Notes: generated by a model not told the origin, from the letters alone. Shown: positions 1 to 6,405, numbered from the stretch's first letter. The stretch: 11,852 nucleotides of DNA from CAYSCS01 sp964429695 (GCA_964429695.1 CAYSCS010000107.1:1-11852), one strand, 5' to 3'. Numbers and translations: made by a program.

Positions 1-165
1 CCAAAGTTGCTAGATGATGTTTGAGAGAGGCATAAAAGAGAGCCTCCAACCTATAAAAAACATACAAGTTTAAAAAGGAGGTCGTAGCCCCATAGACAAA
101 CTGGAAATTTCTTTCCTCCTGCGATATAGCCTACCAAAAAATGGTTTGGTGTTCAATGCTCCAAA
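1..165. other. Left edge, no identifiable gene
   Basis: I see no gene that I can name here. On the minus strand a frame is open from base 130 to the window edge (43 codons, aromatic-rich) and is preceded by a stop at 131-133. It has no start codon with a ribosome site, so it may be a remnant or chance. The stretch ends at the first copy of the repeat that marks the end of the neighbouring insertion element. Confidence 0.4.
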
Positions 166-228
166 TTGCCTCACTTAAAATCTCGATGAAAATGATTCGT
201 TGCCTCACGAGAAAATCTATGCGAAATT
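166..228 (+). repeat. Left-end tandem pair of IS terminal repeats
   Basis: Two direct copies of a ~28-bp motif (166-193 and 200-228) share TTGCCTCAC at the start and an AAAATCT core, then GAAA. The reverse complement of both matches the right end at 1297-1326 and 1336-1363. Confidence 0.6.
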
Positions 229-291
229 ATTTTGCCTTCTGGCGGGAAGAGCGATTTAATTTCGAGATGAAATTAGCTAAGAGGCAAGCAA

Positions 292-1329
292 ATGAGGTTA
301 GAAATGAAGGTTAAGCGAGCCATTTTGGAAAAACTAGCCTCAAGCTATAAAAACTCCTCTAAGAAAGGTAAGGGAGAGCTGAGAAAGGAACTCATAGCTA
401 CTACTGACTATAACCGAAGTTATGCCAGCTGGCTATTAAGTAACTCTCGCCTGGAGGTTGTTTTGCTTAACTCTGAGGGGAAGAGAGTGATTTTTATTGG
501 CGAGATATGGAAGATAAGGCTGAAGGCCCTGGTTTGGTTATGGCAGCTTCTAGATTATAGTTGGGGGAAGCGGTGGGTGGCGAAGCTTGAGGCGTAGGGT
601 GAGCTGAGGGGGAAGAAAGCAATCAGGGAAAAGCTACAGCAAGTTTCGGCCGCCACGGTGGATCGGCTTTTAAAGCTGGAGAGGAAGAAATTTCAACTTA
701 GGCCCGGACCCAGGACCAAGCCAGCAACGCTGCTTAAAAGCCAAGTAGCTGTGAGAACTTTTTCTGAATGGGATGAGAAGAGAGCTGGTTTTGGAGAAAT
801 AGATCTGGTCAGTCATGACGGGGGGGGAATGCTCAGGGAGACTTTCTCTACAGTCTTAACGCTTCCGATGTTGCCTCAGGTTGGAGTGAAGCTGAATCGC
901 TCCGCAACAGGGTTCAGGTCTGGACTTTTCAGGCTCTGGAAAAAATAAGAGAGCAACTGTCCTTTAAGCTTTTGCGGAGAGATTCAGATAAATCTTATCC
1001 GTTGCTTCGAGGAAAACAACCTGAGCTTCACCCGCAGCCAGCCTTATAAGAGAAACAATAGCTGCTATGTTGAGCAAAAGAACTACACGGTGCTCAGAGG
1101 CCTGGTTGGTTATCTAAGATATGATGAGCCTAAAACTCCTTATCAGCGGTTGGGAGAAGCGAGCGAATTGATTCAGGAAGAGAAAGGGAAACTTGAGAAG
1201 ATTTCTAAGGAGCTCAATGGGGTTAAACTAAAGCAGGAGAAAGAGAAATTTCGGGAGAAGTTGTGGCGGCTTCAAAGAGAAAAGAAAATTTGCGCAAATT
1301 TTCGTGTAGATTCTTCCGCGAGGCAATGA
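292..1329 (+). pseudogene. Broken DDE transposase (integrase catalytic core)
   Basis: Remnant of a transposase with an rve-type DDE core. Frame 1 begins MRLEMKVKRAILEKLASSYK and includes the N-terminal segment with YNRSYASWLL. It is cut by TAG at 595-597, then continues in the same frame to the first catalytic block GFGEIDLVSHDGG (Asp codon 802-804). Near 845 the reading moves to frame 3 (SDVASGWSEAESLRNRVQVW, then QALEKIREQL). The second Asp block (RRDSD, about 985) has lost its usual DNGSEF continuation. Near 1018 frame 1 resumes with NNLSFTRSQPYKRNNSCYVE, which carries the Glu (codon 1072-1074), and runs to the stop at 1329. At 1120-1126 GYLRYD is joined directly to EPKTPYQRL; in relatives as I remember them several dozen residues lie between. 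No functional protein is expected. The family assignment is from memory of the motifs. Confidence 0.8.
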
Positions 1330-1363
1330 ATGTGCTTTCATATAGATTTTCTCATGAGACGCC
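1297..1363 (-). repeat. Right-end pair of IS terminal repeats
   Basis: Two copies (1297-1326 and 1336-1363) of the left-end motif in inverted orientation. Read on the minus strand they give TTGCCTCGCGGAAGAATCTA and GGCGTCTCATGAGAAAATCT. The inner copy overlaps the last codons of the transposase remnant. Confidence 0.6.
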
Positions 1364-1445
1364 AAGTGAGCAAAGGAATTCGGAAAGAGGAGCTCAATAC
1401 TCTCGAGAAATTATAAGAGTGGCTAAAATCCTATGAAAATCTCCT

Positions 1446-1667
1446 TTAGGTCAAGAAAAAAATGAAGAGAGATTCGTAGTCGATGTTATAAGGTGGCGAT
1501 CTAGAGTTCCTAAGAGGCAAGGCAGGGGTCTCTGCGACAAAATTTAGCTTGAGATGGTTGAGGATGCAGCCTTCCCCCAGCAAATCATCGAGGAAAGAGA
1601 TGAAGCGCATCGTTCTCCTGCATTGAGGGCAAGTTAAGGGGTCAACTTCATAAACCTTTCTTCTCAT
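1446..1667 (-). pseudogene. C-terminal fragment of an IS91-like (Y2) transposase
   Basis: The 73-residue minus-strand frame starts MRRKVYEVDPLTCPQCRRTM and continues RFISFLDD. This matches the zinc-ribbon-like tail (KVYEVDPL-CPxCGGxMRxISFI) that I know from the C-terminal end of many IS91-type Y2 transposases. The segment ILNHLK followed by a proline-rich stretch and IDYESLF also fits the usual tail of these proteins. The catalytic HUH and tyrosine domain that should precede it (at higher coordinates) is missing. In the second CPxC-like pair only the first Cys pair (CPQC) is present. The upstream 12 nt stay open (NRTE) but nothing recognisable follows. It is a stump with no expected activity. 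Confidence 0.65.
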
Positions 1668-2049
1668 CTCTGTTCGGTTTCTCCTGGATCAACTTGGAAA
1701 ATTCATCTAGGCACTTACCATGGAAGGAGGTAAAAGAGCCCTGGATGAGGAAATAAAACATTGAAAGCTGCTCTTCCCTCGCTTTGGAGAACCGATGGGG
1801 GCAAAGTCGCAGCAAGGGTTGCTTAAGTTCAACTAGTGCTTCACCACCTCTTTGAGGAGGGGATTGGAAGAGGTGGCACTCTTTCTCAAGGTGGCTCTCA
1901 TCTTCAGCAAAGAAACGTTTGAGGTAGTGGAAGAGAACGCTTTAGAGGGAGGTGAGCTCCTCGTGAAGCAAGGAGTGATCTTTAAAGAAAAGGGGAAACC
2001 TCAGGAAGAGGAGAGTCTCCTCGGGTAAAGTGTGGGGCGAGTTTTTCAT
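1648..2049 (-). pseudogene. Decayed minus-strand reading frame, unknown family
   Basis: A minus-strand frame of 133 sense and stop codons begins at ATG (2049-2047) with MKNSPHTLPEETLLFL. It is broken once by TAA at codon 36 and ends at TGA (1650-1648). The part after the break runs nearly 100 codons and includes ALVELKQPLLRLCPHRFSKA and the segment GKCLDEFSKLIQEKP. I do not recognise the family. Its position next to an IS91-like stump and a dead insertion element suggests it is another piece of mobile DNA, with the two minus-strand remnants overlapping at 1648-1667 in different frames. A single frameshift there could also mean both once belonged to one gene. There is no clear ribosome-binding site before the ATG. 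Confidence 0.3.
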
Positions 2050-2671
2050 CAACGAAGGTTAGCATTTAAGGAGGAAAAGGAAATGATGGTTGACCCTCCA
2101 CGCCTTTGGGAGATTAAGGATGCTTACGTCCTCTATTTTTTTTAGGGGGTTGAAAATTTAAAAGTTGGTTGTCATGATATTTAGAGAACTCACTTTTGGT
2201 TTTCATGCTTTGCTCTAATTTGTTTCATTTTTATTCCTAGGAGATTATGGTAAAGCTAAGGAATGAGGAATTAAGAAACTTGAGCCTTCTATTTAGTCAT
2301 AGTCAAAGAAAATCCTTAAACTCAGGATTAAAAAATCTCGATTATCTCAAACTTAATGGTTTCTTTATAAGTAATGTAAAATAACATTATTTTCTATATC
2401 TATTTTTCTCTCACTTTAAAGCTGAAAGCTGTGATTACTTAAAATATAAAACAAGGTGAAAAGAAAGAAATAAATATCTTTTTATGTTTTTTAAATATTA
2501 AATATAAATAAAAGCATTAAAGTTTCAACCTTCATTCCCTAGCACATATTCCCTCTCTTACTCCCACGCTTGTCGCAATGAATTTTAAGTAATAAATCAC
2601 GAGATTTTCATTTTTGTCAATCTTCTCTAGAGATGAACTAAAAATAATCAAATAGGAGAGAGGGGAAGGAG
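2050..2671. other. AT-rich intergenic stretch without genes
   Basis: More than 600 bp with stops in all frames at short intervals and long A/T runs, especially 2380-2520. A small palindrome TAATGT-6-ACATTA lies at 2372-2389, too short to call. I see no RNA gene. The stretch separates the mobile-DNA remnants from the arsR1 promoter at its right end. Confidence 0.6.
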
Positions 2672-2700
2672 TTGCAAATATAAAATGAAAAAAATATCAT
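2672..2700 (+). promoter_or_regulatory. Predicted sigma70-type promoter of arsR1
   Basis: TTGCAA (2672-2677) and TATCAT (2695-2700) are separated by exactly 17 bp. Transcription would start at about 2707, only ~13 nt before the arsR1 ATG. The -10 hexamer lies inside the putative ArsR operator, which fits repression by blocking RNA polymerase. Confidence 0.5.
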
Positions 2701-2714
2701 ATAAACATATATAA
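2685..2714 (+). promoter_or_regulatory. Putative ArsR operator 1
   Basis: The 30-bp block has the dyad ATGA-N8-TCAT (2685-2700) followed by ATAAACATATATAA. The same arrangement occurs before arsR2 at 4617-4646, with 22 of 30 bases equal by eye. Both blocks end within 5 nt of an arsR start codon. AT-rich dyads of this kind are typical ArsR-family sites; binding itself is inferred. Confidence 0.45.
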
Positions 2715-2719
2715 TTCTT

Positions 2720-3055
2720 ATGAAGAGAATGCTTGAAATTTTAAACGGCTTGGCCAATGAGACAAGATTAAAGATATTTCTGATTCTCCTTGAAGAGGAT
2801 TTCTGTGTTTGTGAGCTTCAGGAGATCCTGGGGATAGAACAATCACGTCTCTCCCATCAGTTAAGAATCTTGAGATATTTAGGATTGGTTGAAACTCGCC
2901 AGGAAGGGAAATGGGCCATATATTTTATTCCCGAAGAGATGAGAAAAAACAGGATAATTCAGTCGATCAAAGAGAGCATCGAGCTTCCGGCTGAGGAAAG
3001 AGAAAAGATATCGGAAGTAAAAGTTAGCAGCATCAGGGCAATGAAGAATAAATAA
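2720..3055 (+). CDS. arsR: ArsR-family As(III)-responsive repressor (copy 1)
   Basis: A 111-residue winged-helix repressor, the usual ArsR length. Helix-1 region LANETRLKIF (11-20), metal-binding helix EEDFCVCELQEIL with Cys29 and Cys31 (the ELCVCDL box of type-1 ArsR), recognition helix SRLSHQLRIL (42-51), and the wing around ETRQEGKWAIYFI (58-70). In this family As(III) or Sb(III) bound at the Cys pair releases the repressor from DNA. The start ATG has no Shine-Dalgarno sequence and lies ~13 nt from the predicted transcription start, so translation may be nearly leaderless. The gene is first in an operon with the permease (17-nt gap) and mini-thioredoxin. It is about three-quarters identical to the second ArsR at 4649, with an identical DNA-reading segment. 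Confidence 0.93.
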   Translation: MKRMLEILNGLANETRLKIFLILLEEDFCVCELQEILGIEQSRLSHQLRILRYLGLVETRQEGKWAIYFIPEEMRKNRIIQSIKESIELPAEEREKISEVKVSSIRAMKNK

Positions 3056-3072
3056 AGAAAGGAGAGGATGAG

Positions 3073-4116
3073 ATGATCTGGGAGATTATCGCTGGAGGGT
3101 TTCAGGCTTTAAAAGAATACATAGCTCTTCATGTTTTAACCTGCCTCATTCCCGCCTTTCTCCTCGCAGGAGCGATGGTTAGCTTCGTCTCCAAAGAAGC
3201 TATTATTCGGTACCTGGGTATAGTGGCGAAAAGATTGTATTCCTTTCTCCTTTCCACCTTTGGGAGTTTTTTCCTGGCTGCATGTTCTTGCACGGTAATT
3301 CCCGTAGCCAGTGGGCTATATTATCAGGGAGCAGGTGTGGGTGCAGCTTTTATCATCCTCTGGGTTGCACCTGCTGCGAATATTTTGGCCCTTCTCTACA
3401 CAGGAGCAATACTTGGTTATAACATGGCTCTTACAAGACTTGCTTCCGCTGTGGTCATGGCGGTTATTGTCGGAATGGTAATGAGCACCTTTTTCATTAA
3501 AGAAGAAAGAAGTCGCCAGTTTCAGGTGGATCTGGAAAAGAAAAAAATAATGAAAGGCAAGGACCTAGTTCTGCTCTTGTTGATCTTAGTTTCCCTTTTG
3601 GCTCCTAATTATTTAATCAGGAAGGGCCCTTATCTTCATAAAATTTATGTCTGGGCTTCAGGAATGATTCTGATCATATTTTATGCCTTTAAAACAAAAA
3701 AGGGGGAAGAAATTAAGGCCTGGCTCAGAGAAACATGGTGGTTTGTAAAGATCATTTTTCCTCTTCTCTTGGCAGGAGTTTTCATCGTGGGAATGATAGG
3801 GAAGATTCTACCTGAAAAATTCATCCAGAACTGGCTTTCGGGGAAAGGAATATTTCCTTCTTTCCTGGCCACTCTCATTGGTGCGATAAGTTATTTTGCG
3901 ACGATGACAGAGGCACCCTTTGTTGATACTCTTTTGAAATTAGGAATGGGAAAGGGTCCTGCTTTAGCCTTGCTTCTTACAGGGCCAGGCATGAGTCTCC
4001 CCAATATGTTAGCCATTATCAGGGTTTTCAGCTTTAAAAAAGCGATAGTTTATATATTAACGATAATAATTTTAGGGACTCTTGTGGGCTGGTTCAGCTC
4101 AAATTTCATTTTCTGA
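3073..4116 (+). CDS. DUF318/ArsP-type permease
   Basis: A 347-residue integral membrane protein of the permease family PF03773 (COG0701), which includes ArsP exporters of trivalent organoarsenicals and related metal-efflux proteins. Several membrane helices fall in two halves around a charged cytoplasmic linker (about 143-162, KEERSRQFQVDLEKKK). The first half carries AACSCTVIPVASGLYYQGAG (69-88) with Cys71 and Cys73 at the conserved motif, then LWVAPAANILALLYTGAILG. The second half has TEAPFVDTLLKLGMGKGPAL and LLTGPGMSLPNM, the repeated family motif. GGAGAGG at 3061-3067 sits 5 nt before the ATG. Lying between arsR1 and a thioredoxin-like gene, it most likely exports a trivalent arsenical. 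Whether the substrate is methylarsenite, arsenite or another soft metal cannot be read from the sequence. Confidence 0.85.
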   Translation: MIWEIIAGGFQALKEYIALHVLTCLIPAFLLAGAMVSFVSKEAIIRYLGIVAKRLYSFLLSTFGSFFLAACSCTVIPVASGLYYQGAGVGAAFIILWVAPAANILALLYTGAILGYNMALTRLASAVVMAVIVGMVMSTFFIKEERSRQFQVDLEKKKIMKGKDLVLLLLILVSLLAPNYLIRKGPYLHKIYVWASGMILIIFYAFKTKKGEEIKAWLRETWWFVKIIFPLLLAGVFIVGMIGKILPEKFIQNWLSGKGIFPSFLATLIGAISYFATMTEAPFVDTLLKLGMGKGPALALLLTGPGMSLPNMLAIIRVFSFKKAIVYILTIIILGTLVGWFSSNFIF

Positions 4117-4137
4117 AGAGGGAAGGAGGTGAAAGAT

Positions 4138-4377
4138 ATGGAAATCAAGATACTTGGGCCTGGTTGTCCTCGCTGTCACGAGGTAGAGAAAAGAACCATA
4201 AACGCTTTAGCCGAGCTTGATGTAGCTGCCGATATCCAGAAGATAACAGATTTTAAAAAAATCGCAGAATATAAAGTCATAGGAACTCCGGGACTAGTAA
4301 TCAACGGCAAAGTAAAGTGCTATGGAAGAATACCTTCAGTAAATGAAATCAAGGAGTGGATTAAGGCTGAACTCTAA
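4138..4377 (+). CDS. Mini-thioredoxin (redox-active disulfide protein 2 type)
   Basis: A 79-residue glutaredoxin-sized thiol protein. It begins MEIKILGPGCPRCHEVEKRT with the CPRC active site (Cys10, Cys13) and has the cis-proline loop GTPGLVING (Pro51), so the compact thioredoxin fold is complete; the family is TIGR00412-like. I chose ATG 4138 because AGGAGG (4124-4129) lies 8 nt before it; a GTG at 4129 in the same frame would overlap the ribosome site. It follows the permease after 21 nt. These small proteins often accompany DUF318 permeases, probably supplying dithiol reduction or handing a thiophilic metalloid to the permease. That role is inferred. An extra Cys at position 61 is notable. 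Confidence 0.85.
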   Translation: MEIKILGPGCPRCHEVEKRTINALAELDVAADIQKITDFKKIAEYKVIGTPGLVINGKVKCYGRIPSVNEIKEWIKAEL

Positions 4378-4585
4378 AAAAATTCGATTTATGGGGAGCG
4401 AATCTATTTGGGAAGGAGATTTTTGTTGAAGATGAATCAAGGAAAGCAAAGCGCAGAACAAGAGAGGGGTGTAAAATATTATTCTTAAAATCAGACAGAA
4501 AGGCGAGAAAGAGTCGAAGTCACTCCCTAAGTTCTTTTAATTAGGCCAGAAAAGCAAGCTCAAAGGGCAGAATAATTGAAATTGC
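4378..4585 (+). other. Intergenic region with one micro-ORF
   Basis: There is no gene I can support. A good ribosome site (AGGAG, 4414-4418) precedes a 20-codon frame from TTG 4426 (or ATG 4432) to TAA 4488, encoding a polar peptide with MNQGKQSAEQERG. It could be a leader peptide or the remains of a deleted gene. The rest has frequent stops and leads into the arsR2 promoter. Confidence 0.3.
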
Positions 4586-4614
4586 TTGACAGGAAATGTT
4601 TTTCAAATTATTAT
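4586..4614 (+). promoter_or_regulatory. Predicted sigma70 promoter of arsR2
   Basis: A consensus -35 TTGACA (4586-4591) and -10 TATTAT (4609-4614) are spaced 17 bp apart, the best promoter in the window. Expected transcription start is about 4621, inside the putative operator and ~28 nt upstream of the arsR2 ATG. Confidence 0.7.
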
Positions 4615-4616
4615 AT

Positions 4617-4646
4617 ATGATTATATTATCATTTGAACATTAATAA
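4617..4646 (+). promoter_or_regulatory. Putative ArsR operator 2
   Basis: ATGAT-TATATT-ATCAT (4617-4632) is a 16-bp dyad with perfect 5-bp arms. TTGAACATTAATAA follows, matching the block before arsR1 (2685-2714). A second, wider pair of arms TTCAAAT (4602-4608) and ATTTGAA (4631-4637) brackets the -10 and start site. The block covers the expected transcription start, suited to autorepression. Confidence 0.5.
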
Positions 4647-4648
4647 AT

Positions 4649-5005
4649 ATGAAAGATGAGATTTTAGTTAAATTAGATGCCCTGGCCAACAAGACTAGGC
4701 TGAAGATTCTCTTGCTTCTTCTTCAAGAAGACCTCTGTGTCTGCGAATTGCAGGAGATATTAAAGATCGAACAATCTCGACTCTCCCATCAACTCCGCAT
4801 CTTGAGATACTTGGGTTTAGTGGAGACTAAAAAGAAAGGGAAATGGATAATTTATTCTGTTGACGAAGAGCTAAGAGAAAACAAGCTCATAAAAGCAATT
4901 CAGGATGTCTCTCAGTTAACTCAATCCGAACTGGAGGATTTAAATTTCGTGAAAAAAAATAGGATATGGGAGAGACGAAGAGATTTAAAAACAGGAATAA
5001 CTTAG
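4649..5005 (+). CDS. arsR: ArsR-family As(III)-responsive repressor (copy 2)
   Basis: A 118-residue paralogue of the first ArsR. ALANKTRLKILLLLLQEDLC leads into the Cys pair (Cys30, Cys32 in CVCELQEIL), then the recognition helix SRLSHQLRIL and wing KGKWIIY. From QSRLSH through GLVET the DNA-contact region is identical to copy 1, so the two proteins probably read the same operator and may form heterodimers. The C-terminal tails differ completely. The ATG has no Shine-Dalgarno sequence. The gene has its own consensus promoter and starts the second module, followed after ~190 nt (with a hairpin and a terminator-like structure) by the CxC protein. Two closely related repressors within 2 kb suggest duplication of a regulator-operator unit. 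Confidence 0.93.
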   Translation: MKDEILVKLDALANKTRLKILLLLLQEDLCVCELQEILKIEQSRLSHQLRILRYLGLVETKKKGKWIIYSVDEELRENKLIKAIQDVSQLTQSELEDLNFVKKNRIWERRRDLKTGIT

Positions 5006-5054
5006 AGATGAAGAATTAAGAAGATGGAAATTTCAGTTTAAAAGAATTAGAGAA

Positions 5055-5084
5055 GAGAATTAATTCTTTTTTGAATTGATTCTC
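5055..5084 (+). other. Strong hairpin after arsR2
   Basis: GAGAATTAATTC (5055-5066), loop TTTTTT, GAATTGATTCTC (5073-5084): a 12-bp stem with one T-G wobble. No U-tract follows, so it is not a classical terminator. It may protect the arsR2 message end, be a processing site, or be a protein-binding dyad. Confidence 0.45.
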
Positions 5085-5116
5085 GCTCCAAATAGAAAAA
5101 ATGATAACGAAAAAAA

Positions 5117-5157
5117 GAAGCGACTATTTATTAAGGCTTAAGTGGGGCTTCCTTTTT
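5117..5157 (+). terminator. Possible rho-independent terminator of arsR2
   Basis: GAAGC (5117-5121) pairs with GCTTC (5147-5151), extended by GACT with AGT, and the 3' arm runs into CTTTTT (5152-5157). A-rich bases before the 5' arm can pair with the T-run. The loop is long and the arms are interrupted, so termination may be partial and allow read-through to the genes at 5197 onward. Confidence 0.35.
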
Positions 5158-5196
5158 AAACCAGAAATCGAATAAAGAGGATTCTGGAGGTGAAAA

Positions 5197-5523
5197 GTGA
5201 AATGTACCTGCTCCATGATTCCCCCTGACTTGAAAATTATTAAAGTCGGGGAGAGTGAGGTGGGAATCCAAGATCTCGGGAAAATCTTGAGGAAAGTCTA
5301 TTTTTTGGGAATAGAGGATGAAGAGGTTTTAAAAGAGGAGTTGATGGAGAAGGTGAGGGAGAAAAACTATATTCCCGAAAAGATGAAAAGCTTATATGAA
5401 GAAGCACTCCTTCGGGAATATCAAATTTACGCCAGAAGTCAATGGCCAATTAAAACCTTTCAGAAAGAAATGAAGAAAAAATCATCAAACATTTTTCAAA
5501 AGATATTTAGAAAAATGAGGTAA
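5197..5523 (+). CDS. Small conserved-looking CxC protein, unknown function
   Basis: A 108-residue protein starting at GTG with GGAGG (5186-5190) 6 nt upstream. It opens MKCTCSMIPPDLKIIKVGES, so a CxC pair (Cys3, Cys5) sits at the very N-terminus and is the only Cys in the protein. The middle, EVGIQDLGKILRKVYFLGIE and NYIPEKMKSLYEEALLREY, looks helical and resembles small uncharacterised proteins I associate with permease and thioredoxin clusters of anaerobes. The tail (88-108) is very basic. It has no membrane segment or signal peptide. The N-terminal CxC could bind a soft metal or metalloid, so a cytoplasmic As(III)-binding or regulatory role is possible but only inferred. It ends 4 nt before the ATG of the next gene, showing tight linkage. 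Confidence 0.7.
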   Translation: MKCTCSMIPPDLKIIKVGESEVGIQDLGKILRKVYFLGIEDEEVLKEELMEKVREKNYIPEKMKSLYEEALLREYQIYARSQWPIKTFQKEMKKKSSNIFQKIFRKMR

Positions 5524-5572
5524 GAACATGAGTTAAGTCATACGAGTTTTAAAGAAGAATAAAATTTTTGCC

Positions 5573-5911
5573 GTGGTAGGTGTTTCGGCTGATAAAGAAA
5601 AATATGGATACGAAGTATTTAAGACACTCGTTGATTATGGATATTGGGTCTACCCTGTGAATCCAAAATATGAATCTATCGAGAGCCAGAAATGCTTTAA
5701 ATCCCCAATCGATTTACCTGAAAGACCGAAGGTTGTAGTGACAGTGGCCCCTTCATCTGTCCCAGAGAGAATTGTGGAGAATTGTGCTCGGCTTGGTGTT
5801 TCGACGATTTGGATGCCACCTGGCTCATGGTCAAAGGCTGCTCTAAAGAAAGGCGAAGAAAACAAAATCAAAATAATTCATGATGTCTGTTTAGTCTTTG
5901 CCTTGAAATAA
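5573..5911 (+). CDS. CoA-binding (COG1832-type) Rossmann protein, start disrupted
   Basis: A small CoA-binding-domain protein of about 115-125 residues when intact. Visible motifs are AVVGVSADKEKYGYEVF, GYWVYPVNPKYE, VTVAPSS, STIWMPPGSWS and the C-terminal II-DVC segment, all in the order of the COG1832 fold. The reading frame is open from the stop at 5534. The best start, ATG 5528 with GAGG at 5517-5520, is followed by AGT and then TAA (5534-5536), after which the frame reads VIRVLKKNKIFAVVGVS. GTG 5573 is the first standard start after that stop, but it has no ribosome site and removes the first beta strand. So this is either a recent one-base nonsense mutation (AAA to TAA would restore MSKVIRVLKK), a sequence error or initiation at a rare codon such as ATA 5540. 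Ligand and role in the cluster are unknown. Confidence 0.7.
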   Translation: MVGVSADKEKYGYEVFKTLVDYGYWVYPVNPKYESIESQKCFKSPIDLPERPKVVVTVAPSSVPERIVENCARLGVSTIWMPPGSWSKAALKKGEENKIKIIHDVCLVFALK

Positions 5912-5934
5912 ATTAATAAATATGGAGGTATTAA

Positions 5935-6297
5935 ATGAGTCAAAAAAAACCAAGGTTTCTTATGTGCATCTGCACTGGTCAATGTCCGGGTTTTAAAACT
6001 CTTGACCTCTGGGGACTCGTTAACACAGTTCGCGGGGAGATGGACGTCGAATATGCCATTGTCCATCCCCAGCTCTGCGTAGATGACGGGGAGAGGTTCA
6101 TTAAAGATTATATTAAAAAAGATGGGGTTTATATCATCGGAGCCTGTGACCCCAAGATGCAGAGGAAGATGATGAAGGATGCTTTCCAGGAGGTCGGCGC
6201 CAATTTCGAAACGCAAGTCATAGCTCTCGACTTGAGAAATTTGACTACCGAAGAGGCGATTAAAAGAGTCCGAGAGGCCGCGGAAGGAACGAAATAG
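5935..6297 (+). CDS. Free-standing HdrA N-terminal-type Fe-S protein
   Basis: A 120-residue protein resembling only the N-terminal domain of heterodisulfide reductase subunit A. Five Cys sit where that domain has them: CICTGQCPG (Cys11, Cys13, Cys17), HPQLCVDDGERFIKDYI (Cys48, matching the CSDPGQ-I-I segment) and IIGACDPKMQRKM (Cys71, matching AACSPRMHE). In HdrA this domain holds an Fe-S cluster and passes electrons to the FAD domain. Here the FAD/thioredoxin-reductase-like domain is absent and there is no HdrB or HdrC nearby. GGAGG (5922-5926) precedes the ATG by 8 nt. The next gene is a ferredoxin, so the pair may form a small electron-transfer unit. The partner oxidoreductase is unknown. 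Confidence 0.75.
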   Translation: MSQKKPRFLMCICTGQCPGFKTLDLWGLVNTVRGEMDVEYAIVHPQLCVDDGERFIKDYIKKDGVYIIGACDPKMQRKMMKDAFQEVGANFETQVIALDLRNLTTEEAIKRVREAAEGTK

Positions 6298-6405
6298 TCC
6301 TGGAGATTTGAGAACTGAGGAGGAGGTGATTGAGGTTAGCGGTTGAGGGTAGAAGAAAACATTCTGTACTCTATGTTGAAATTTTTTTTGACAAAGGAGA
6401 AAAAA

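Larger units (their letters stand above)
166..1364 (+). mobile_element. Degenerate insertion element, DDE (integrase-core) type
   Basis: The element is bounded by inverted copies of a repeat of about 28 bp that begins TTGCCTC and continues AGAAAATCTA..GAAA. Two direct copies lie on the left (166-193, 200-228) and two inverted copies on the right (1297-1326, 1336-1363). The outermost copies probably correspond to the terminal inverted repeats and the inner copies to extra transposase-binding sites; this is inference. Between them sits one broken transposase gene (292-1329). Several inactivating lesions show the element cannot supply its own transposase. I could not make out a target-site duplication, so the exact outer ends are uncertain by a few bases. 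Confidence 0.6.

Noticed and set aside
2372..2389. TAATGT-N6-ACATTA palindrome in the intergenic stretch
   Set aside because: Six-bp AT-rich arms in AT-rich DNA are expected by chance and it is over 300 bp from any start.
6325..6348. GAGGAGGAGGTG followed by a short GTG frame before the ferredoxin
   Set aside because: The frame ends after a few codons; it is probably a ribosome-site-like run without a gene.
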